DNA of 38,865 nt from Bacteroidota bacterium (GTDB lineage Bacteria; Bacteroidota; Bacteroidia; AKYH767-A; 2013-40CM-41-45), in NCBI GenBank assembly GCA_026391975.1, contig JAPLDB010000080.1, positions 43,714 to 82,578 on the forward strand. Reading direction: 5' to 3'. The notes under the pieces were generated by a model. It had not been told where the DNA came from. It made no database searches and worked only from the letters and a program-made list of their open reading frames with translations. This document shows, piece by piece, positions 33,407 through 38,865 of the stretch. A program made the translations under genes and the position numbers. Positions within the stretch are counted from its first letter, which is position 1; each line of letters begins with the position of its first letter.

Positions 33407-34159
33407 TTATCCTTTATTTGCTTTCTTAATATATTGCTCAAGGGCCATGGTCATGCTGGGTGCTGCAGGAATGGGCGCCTGGATGTCCAGGCGAAGTCCT
33501 GCATCAAGAACGGCCTGTGCAGTAGTCGGACCAAATGCAGCGATACGGGTATTGTTCTGCTTGAATTTTGGAAAATTCTTTGTGAGCGACTTGATTCCGG
33601 AAGGACTGAAAAAAACAAGCACATCATAATTCACATTGGCAAGGTCGCTGAGGTCGCTTGCAACAGTTTTATAAATAACAGCTTTTGAATAGACTATTTT
33701 TTCTTCGTCAAGCAATTCAAAAATGTCCTGTTTGTGTATGTCAGTGCAGGGAACGAGGAATTTATCCTCGCGGTGTTTTTTGATCACATCCATCAGGTCA
33801 AACACTGTTTGTTTTCCGAAAAAGATCTTCCTTTTACGGTAAACAACAAATTTCTGAAGATAATAAGCAGTTGATTCTGAGACACAAAAATATTTCATGG
33901 TCTCCGGCACCACAATGCGCATTTCTGCACACATCCTGAAAAAATGATCAGCAGCATTTCTGCTGGTGAGGATAACGGATGGGAATTCTGATATGTTTAT
34001 TTTGTCCTTTCGGAAATCGATCGCTGAAATTCCTTCAATTTGTATGAAGGGACGAAAATCAACTTTCAGGTTAAATTTCTTTGCAAGGTCGACGTAAGGA
34101 TTTTTATCGTTCTCCGGCTTAACTTGTGTAACGAGGATGCTTTTCACTTTCGTGCCCAT
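33407..34159 (-). CDS. hemD: Uroporphyrinogen-III synthase
   Basis: A 250-residue protein of the HemD fold, a family of low conservation. ISEFPSVILTSRNAADHFF (residues 56-74) is the first-domain motif, and YDVLVFFSPSGIKSL (about 180-194) followed by IAAFGPTTAQAVLDAG (about 207-222) is the second. It closes hydroxymethylbilane to uroporphyrinogen III in haem synthesis. In Bacteroidota it usually lies directly after a DUF4271 gene, as here (44-base gap), which supports the call. Confidence 0.88.
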   Translation of the reverse strand: MGTKVKSILVTQVKPENDKNPYVDLAKKFNLKVDFRPFIQIEGISAIDFRKDKINISEFPSVILTSRNAADHFFRMCAEMRIVVPETMKYFCVSESTAYYLQKFVVYRKRKIFFGKQTVFDLMDVIKKHREDKFLVPCTDIHKQDIFELLDEEKIVYSKAVIYKTVASDLSDLANVNYDVLVFFSPSGIKSLTKNFPKFKQNNTRIAAFGPTTAQAVLDAGLRLDIQAPIPAAPSMTMALEQYIKKANKG

Positions 34160-34202
34160 ATGGAAATCGTTTCAAAAATTCCCTTAATCCCCTGCTGAAA
34201 GT

Positions 34203-35126
34203 TCACTGCATCGATACCAATTTTACCAACACTAGCAGAGGGGCAATTTCGAGGGCGCAAAGATATAAAAATAAATAGAACGGGGAGAAGCCGGGGTAGC
34301 TTACGGCAATAAGAATTCCACGGCCAATGCGGTACAGGTAAGCAACTGATGCAAGGCCCAATGCGATAAAAATAAGGGTAGAGGTGCCGGGGAAAATCCC
34401 AAACAAAATGAGTGCAACCACCGGGATCAGGACCAGACCAAGGAGGTTGTTAATGATGAAAACATTAAAAATATAAGTGGACATTTCCCTGCCCAGGTTA
34501 AAAAGGTATCCGCAAAACCTAAGGACAAGAAACTTCAGGGTAAATACTGCCGAAACGATAAGTGCAAAGAAAACAAAGCGGATAAAACCGGTGTCCATGC
34601 CATCCAGAGACCAGTCGTAATGAATACTGAGGAGGTAAATAAAGCCGGCGGCAATGATGCTGAATGAGACATTAAGCATTACAGAAGCGCGTTGCATGAG
34701 CAGGTTCTCATCCCTCACGATCTGGTTTGTAAGATTGTTGTTGAAGCATGAAGCGATGATCTGAAAAAAGTTTTTCCTGTAATAAACCCTGATGTATGTA
34801 AGCACACCAAGTACCAGCACAAGTACAACAAACAGCCAGTCAGGATTGGAAATTTTCAGTTGCTGAGGCAGGTCATGCTTTGGCTGCAATTCATGGTAGC
34901 CCCAGATATTTACATTGTTTTGGCTTGCTTCTGATACAGAAGGAAAATGCAAAGTATCTGACTGAAAGCCTGCAGAATCACCGGATGAATTTGTTGAAGC
35001 TTTTTCTACTGAATCAGCATGTAACCGAATGCGCGTAAAATGTTTTACAGCCGACGCAGAATCTGTTGCATGCGCAGCGGGAAAACTACTCGTCACCGAA
35101 GAAGAATCATGAAAATTTTCTTGCAC
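34203..35126 (-). CDS. DUF4271 membrane protein
   Basis: A 307-residue protein. The first ~75 residues are Ser/Asp-rich without structure. About six hydrophobic segments follow (for example 93-111, 153-168, 181-200, 217-236, 239-250 and 283-303). NPDWLFVVLVLVLGVLTYIRVYYRKNF is the usual DUF4271 opening, and PFYLFLYLCALEIAPLL lies near the end. The function is unknown; it is consistently linked to hemD in this phylum. The start at 35126 is GTG, just after an in-frame TAA, so the true N-terminus is uncertain and no ATG-started signal peptide is present. Confidence 0.85.
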   Translation of the reverse strand: MQENFHDSSSVTSSFPAAHATDSASAVKHFTRIRLHADSVEKASTNSSGDSAGFQSDTLHFPSVSEASQNNVNIWGYHELQPKHDLPQQLKISNPDWLFVVLVLVLGVLTYIRVYYRKNFFQIIASCFNNNLTNQIVRDENLLMQRASVMLNVSFSIIAAGFIYLLSIHYDWSLDGMDTGFIRFVFFALIVSAVFTLKFLVLRFCGYLFNLGREMSTYIFNVFIINNLLGLVLIPVVALILFGIFPGTSTLIFIALGLASVAYLYRIGRGILIAVSYPGFSPFYLFLYLCALEIAPLLVLVKLVSMQ

Positions 35127-35221
35127 TGCACGAAGTTACGCAGTTGTTACAGACGATCGATGGTGCACAGCGGCAAAAAATCAACGGGTCAATTCATTAA
35201 AACCTTGTGCTCCGCTTTTGA

Positions 35222-36109
35222 TCATTCGCCCAACTTAAACATCCTCGAGATACTGAAGCTCAGCTTCACACCGCCTTTTTTCCAGCTGTCCTGGGTATTG
35301 GGAATAAAGTCTGCTTCAGCCAAACCGATAGAATTGGTGTACATGATGGTGAACACGTGGCCTCCTGTTTCAATCTCCCATCCGATGCCCAACGGTGAAT
35401 AATGGTTTTCGAGGTTGGTAGGGGAGATGTTGTAAAAATAGTCGGCAACGATGGCTGAGCTTCTTGTAACTTTCAAGCGGAATCCGCCACCAATGCTGAA
35501 TACATCATTGCTATCTGAAGGCGAAACGATGTTGTGGTGTACCCACGTTGGAGCAACTACCAGTGAAAACCGTGAACCGAATTTACGTGCAAGGATCAGT
35601 TGCGTACAATAGCCGAGCCGGTGCGGCATTTTCTCAAGTCCTTCAAGCGGGTAATCTTTCGGGTCTTTTACTGTGTACGTGACTTCTCCGAAAAGCGCAA
35701 TGGAAAGCGGGCTGCCGCCATTTGTTTTTTGCTGAAGCAATTTCAGTTTGGCGATTCCTTCAAAGGTTTGGTTTCTTTTAATGTGTGCAATTCCAGCAGT
35801 GAGCCAGGGTGTAATGCCGTAATGAAATCCAATGCGGATGTCGGCAGATGCATCAAGGCCGTAAAAGTTTTTCAGTCCGCCACCGCTTTCCGGAAAAATA
35901 TTTCCAAAAAGGTGTCCTACACGAAAATCGAGGTTTCCTTTTGGCGTGGTTTCATTTGTTTCGATGTTGATGATCTTAAAACCTTTGAAGGTGGCAATGA
36001 CCGGTTCGCGTTTTGCCGGGGTCTGACTTTGCAATTGTTTCAGCAGATCATCCTGGGCAAAGAGGGTAGTGGAGAAAAGCGTCAGGACAGCAAGTAGTAT
36101 TTTTTTCAT
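35222..36109 (-). CDS. DUF5777 family outer-membrane beta-barrel protein
   Basis: A 295-residue protein with a signal peptide (residues 1-18, cleaved after TLFA). It has a family-typical region RVGHLFGNIFPESGGGLKNFYGLDASADIRIGFHYGITPWL, seen here as RVGHLFGNIF (63-72), GGGLKNFYGLDASADI and IGFHYGITPWL. The rest is alternating beta strands, as in an outer-membrane barrel, with a final aromatic-ended strand (SFSISRMFKLGE). The function is unknown. It follows yceI by 8 bases, a recurrent pairing that suggests shared handling of a lipid-like or redox ligand. Confidence 0.87.
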   Translation of the reverse strand: MKKILLAVLTLFSTTLFAQDDLLKQLQSQTPAKREPVIATFKGFKIINIETNETTPKGNLDFRVGHLFGNIFPESGGGLKNFYGLDASADIRIGFHYGITPWLTAGIAHIKRNQTFEGIAKLKLLQQKTNGGSPLSIALFGEVTYTVKDPKDYPLEGLEKMPHRLGYCTQLILARKFGSRFSLVVAPTWVHHNIVSPSDSNDVFSIGGGFRLKVTRSSAIVADYFYNISPTNLENHYSPLGIGWEIETGGHVFTIMYTNSIGLAEADFIPNTQDSWKKGGVKLSFSISRMFKLGE

Positions 36110-36117
36110 AAGTAAAT

Positions 36118-36666
36118 TTATTTTTTGTAAGGCTGATAGATGACATTGATTTTAACGGCTACCGTATCGGCGATATTCTGAAAAAGGAGTTGTGGGATCT
36201 CTATTTTAAAATCATTCACAGCCAATGGAAAGTTACTTTGCAGCGACGCTTCACCATTCTTTACGGTGAATGTGCCGGGTGCAGTTATTTCCTTTTCCTG
36301 TCCGTGCATGGCCATTTTGCCTGTGGAGGTTACTTCGTATATGCTGTCTTTACTGAGGTCGAAGTCACCATTAATGATTCCGCTATAGGTGGCATTCGGG
36401 AACTTATCACTCTCCATGTATTTTTCATTGAAGTGTTCCTGCATGAGGTCTTTCTTAAACTGAAAGCTGCGGATGGAAATGATAAACGCCACATTTTTTG
36501 TGGACGTATTGAGAATGCTTTGTACACTGTTACTGGTGGCTTCAATATTCTCCAGCGGGGATGCGCTGAAAAAAGTTGCACTGCCTGATTTGGCGGTGAA
36601 TACCTGGGCCATGAGTTGAATGACACAGACGTTTAGGATTGTGAATAACAGGGAGGTTTTTCTCAT
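36118..36666 (-). CDS. YceI family periplasmic protein
   Basis: A 182-residue protein with a signal peptide (residues 1-20, ending QLMA) and one YceI lipocalin-like domain. FTAKSGSATFFSASPLENIEA opens the domain; MESDKFPNATYSGIING (about 83-99) and GTFTVKNGEA are typical. YceI proteins bind isoprenoid-type or other lipids in the periplasm. It is directly upstream of the DUF5777 barrel and likely co-transcribed with it. Confidence 0.92.
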   Translation of the reverse strand: MRKTSLLFTILNVCVIQLMAQVFTAKSGSATFFSASPLENIEATSNSVQSILNTSTKNVAFIISIRSFQFKKDLMQEHFNEKYMESDKFPNATYSGIINGDFDLSKDSIYEVTSTGKMAMHGQEKEITAPGTFTVKNGEASLQSNFPLAVNDFKIEIPQLLFQNIADTVAVKINVIYQPYKK

Positions 36667-36796
36667 AGCAATTGCTGAGAAGCAAACCTACGGGATTTTT
36701 TTAGGAAATAATAAGGGAAATTTTAAAAAATGGTTATCGAAATAAGCCATTAAAGAGACCCATCGATATTATGGCTGAAGAGGGATAAATTGCTGC

Positions 36797-37705
36797 CTAA
36801 TTCGATTTAATAAACTTCGTCGTGTATTGTTCATCCGCACCCGACAGTTTACAGATATACACTCCCGGCGCGAGGTCAGTAAAATCCTCATCCAGCTTGT
36901 AGGTATTGGCCCTGAAAAAACGATTGTCAAAAAATTTCTTTTGGGTTTCACCCAATGCATTTAAAACTTCAATGGAATAATAACCCTCACGCTGTATTTT
37001 GAAATTCAAAAAGGATCTTGATGTGGTAAGAGAAGGTGCCAGGAAAAACAGGTTGTTGTTTTTGCTGTTCACGTATTCGGTTTGGGAATAATCATGATCC
37101 GGCCTTGCCATGCGCTGTGGGCAACCGGGAACGGTAATGGGTGAAATGTAAGCGTGAAATTTTGAACCGGCATTTGCCCTGAAACCATGTTTGAGTACCA
37201 CCTGGTTGGAGGCGACAAATGTTACATCAGCGTTTGCATCAACAATATAAGCTCCCTGGGGCTGGTTGTTGTCCACGCTGGTTCCCGCTTTGATAAAATC
37301 AGCAGCTTCATAATTTAAGATTGTGCGCGTTTCTGTTTTGTTTTGAAATAACCATTGTTCGTCTCTTTCTGTTACGGTTCCGCCGGTATAGAGCAATTGG
37401 TATCTCTGTTTGTTTATGTTTGTTGGGGTATTTTCAAAAACAATTTCCGAGCCGGGGTTTATTTCAAAGGTGCAATCAAAAAGTTTTACGCAGGGTTCGA
37501 TGGTGAGTTTGCTGCCGCTAATTAAATGGTAGATTGATGAATACTTGTGATCCGTTGAGCCATTGGGGTAAGCGTTGGAACTGATGTGGTAATCCATAAA
37601 TAGGTCTGTTTCAACAGGGACCTTTCTAAGGTCAGTGAAGGGCCCACCATTAGATGGATCATTATTAGCAGCTTCTACATAATAATCAAAACTCTGGATG
37701 CTCAA
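36797..37705 (-). CDS. C-terminal part of a split T9SS cargo protein (type A sorting domain)
   Basis: A 302-residue frame with TTG as its only upstream start (37705), overlapping the previous frame's TGA. It reads on from that frame and holds GGPFTDLRKVPVETDL, LISGSKLTIEPCVKLFDCTF and NADVTFVASNQVVLKHGF (repeat-like beta segments). A C-terminal type A T9SS sorting domain follows (about 215-302), with SFLNFKIQREGYYSIEVLNALG and DLAPGVYICKLSG, and ends TTKFIKSN. Such proteins are secreted through the T9SS and anchored on the surface. I read this as the back half of the gene at 37702-38865, separated by one missing base. Confidence 0.8.
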   Translation of the reverse strand: MSIQSFDYYVEAANNDPSNGGPFTDLRKVPVETDLFMDYHISSNAYPNGSTDHKYSSIYHLISGSKLTIEPCVKLFDCTFEINPGSEIVFENTPTNINKQRYQLLYTGGTVTERDEQWLFQNKTETRTILNYEAADFIKAGTSVDNNQPQGAYIVDANADVTFVASNQVVLKHGFRANAGSKFHAYISPITVPGCPQRMARPDHDYSQTEYVNSKNNNLFFLAPSLTTSRSFLNFKIQREGYYSIEVLNALGETQKKFFDNRFFRANTYKLDEDFTDLAPGVYICKLSGADEQYTTKFIKSN

Positions 37706-38865
37706 TTCCGATTATAAATTACTTTTTCAATAGGGTTAATTCGTGAAAGATCAATATACTTATCAATAAAATATTTATGAACCATTTCCTGCCCAGGGGT
37801 AACTTTCGAATTTAGATTAGTTCCGTCATTGCTATATCCTGCTAGAGCTTCGCCGTATGAAATACGGGGAAAGGTTGAAAGAATAAAAGTAAATGGTGCA
37901 ATAGGAAGTCTATCGGCTGTATAAGCATCCACTGTAAAGGAATTGGCCGGGTTATTCACGGGTACGTATGAGAGTACCGTACAATCATTATCATCAATTT
38001 CATTATAGGGTTGATAATCAAGCGTACCACCCAAAATAGATCCCCAAACAGCCGAACATTGGTTTATAATGTTAGAAGGAATAGAATATGCTTCACAATT
38101 TTCAGTTTTGGAATAATCGGAATTGAGCATCCAGAGTTCAGGCTTTATTACTATATCGTGAGTGGCAATCCCTCCGGGTGTATTGCTTGAGGTAAATGGA
38201 TATTCTCTCATTTTACCACGGGTATGATCAAGCAAAAATGAAAAAGAATTAATTATGGGAGATCCTGTCAAACTCGTTCCGCAATGAAGACGGATTGTAT
38301 GTTTTAAAATGGTATGTGGTAAGGCATTGCGATCGTTACCCACTCCACCACCTTCAAACGTTGATGAAACAAGAGAATTTGGGCTACTCATCCATGAATT
38401 AATATCAGGACGAGTTCCTGTTTGTAAAACGTATCGCGAAAGTTTATTCGTGGAAATTTGACTAGTTAAGGGATAGTCCCAAGAGTTAGAATTAGAATTA
38501 TAATAATTGTCTTCAGGCATAATTAACTCTCGAGTATTACCATAACCACAATTACCATCAGGATATGTAGAATTTGGGAATGCACAATCAAGTGAAAAAG
38601 GGAATGAAACTGCTTCAATTTCATAGGAAATAAGGAAGTTATTTATGTCAATACCTGGCGACACGCGGGACTGATTACCCCAAGGGATGTTGGAAAGATC
38701 AATTTGATACTCTCCGTTATAGACTATCCCTTGGTAAAACCAATAATAATAGGTTGGGCCCGTTTGAGCAGAATACACAAAATCTGCAAGAGGCTTCGAA
38801 GGAGGGGTATTGTAGAAATCTATTAGTTCCTGTGCCACAATCAAATTTTTTGAAGAGTAAGCATA
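37702..38865 (-). CDS. Front part of the split T9SS cargo protein, 5' end beyond the window
   Basis: The frame is open to the window edge, so the true start lies outside; the earliest internal start is TTG at 38844. About 387 residues are visible. They are rich in Asn, Ser, Tyr and aromatic residues, with several Cys, and show no enzyme motif I recognise. The end SRINPIEKVIYNRN followed by TGA is where homologous T9SS cargo proteins run into a beta-rich stretch, and that stretch is found in the -1 frame. The protein is likely a long surface protein. Confidence 0.75.
   Translation of the reverse strand, partial: YAYSSKNLIVAQELIDFYNTPPSKPLADFVYSAQTGPTYYYWFYQGIVYNGEYQIDLSNIPWGNQSRVSPGIDINNFLISYEIEAVSFPFSLDCAFPNSTYPDGNCGYGNTRELIMPEDNYYNSNSNSWDYPLTSQISTNKLSRYVLQTGTRPDINSWMSSPNSLVSSTFEGGGVGNDRNALPHTILKHTIRLHCGTSLTGSPIINSFSFLLDHTRGKMREYPFTSSNTPGGIATHDIVIKPELWMLNSDYSKTENCEAYSIPSNIINQCSAVWGSILGGTLDYQPYNEIDDNDCTVLSYVPVNNPANSFTVDAYTADRLPIAPFTFILSTFPRISYGEALAGYSNDGTNLNSKVTPGQEMVHKYFIDKYIDLSRINPIEKVIYNRN

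Noticed and set aside
35600-36097. 165-codon plus-strand frame opposite the DUF5777 gene
   Set aside because: It is a shadow of a conserved gene with a signal peptide on the minus strand.

Overview
This window is ordinary chromosome from a member of the phylum Bacteroidota. It is not a plasmid or a phage. The evidence is lineage-typical content: a SprE/PorW-like type IX secretion (T9SS) lipoprotein, T9SS-type C-terminal sorting domains, an M23 peptidase next to a bactofilin, a DUF177-rpmF-plsX-fabH cluster, DUF2480, DUF4271 and DUF5777 proteins, a propeller-type hybrid sensor kinase, and TTG-N18/19-TAnnTTTG promoters. Three adjoining reading frames imply sorting-signal or secretion proteins. 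Several genes have TTG or GTG starts, and Shine-Dalgarno sequences are weak. I see no rRNA, tRNA, CRISPR array, transposase or phage structural gene.

Layout. 1-2.7 kb: a MazF-type toxin-antitoxin pair, a GH3-family acyl-adenylating enzyme, and a second toxin-antitoxin pair whose Doc/Fic toxin is frameshifted in its catalytic motif. 2.8-7.1 kb: an envelope block with a membrane-anchored M23 peptidase diverging from sprE, then bactofilin; sprE has lost its last ~90 residues to a frameshift. 7.2-13.6 kb: a secreted lamin-tail protein, a methyltransferase, RidA and an LTA-synthase-like sulfatase. 13.6-16.6 kb (minus): DUF177, rpmF, plsX and fabH, which couple a ribosomal protein to phospholipid and fatty-acid initiation. 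16.9-20 kb: a hybrid two-component sensor that seems to lack its N-terminal half and overlaps a small unknown gene. 20.3-24.5 kb: serine synthesis (serC, serA), a VOC protein and lysA. 24.5-25.9 kb: a repeat-rich interval around an ORF6N-domain gene, with structured elements on both sides. 25.9-29.1 kb: glnS, then sufE, a SufT-like gene and DUF2480 (Fe-S maturation). 29.3-36.7 kb (minus): rnpA, yidD, an S41 protease and an O-antigen ligase, preceded by yceI, DUF5777, DUF4271 and hemD. 36.8-38.9 kb: a large T9SS cargo protein, also split by a frameshift and cut by the window edge.

Two things stand out. First, at least three genes (doc/fic, sprE and the T9SS cargo) are each interrupted by what looks like one missing base, with the downstream frame still fully open. 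That means uncorrected sequencing error, very recent decay, or less likely recoding. Second, the intergenic spaces hold many families of small palindromic or REP-like elements. Two copies of one structured element lie inverted on either side of the ORF6N gene, which also carries a palindrome inside its coding region and a matching one upstream. One REP-like element has become the N-terminal coding sequence of the DUF2480 gene.
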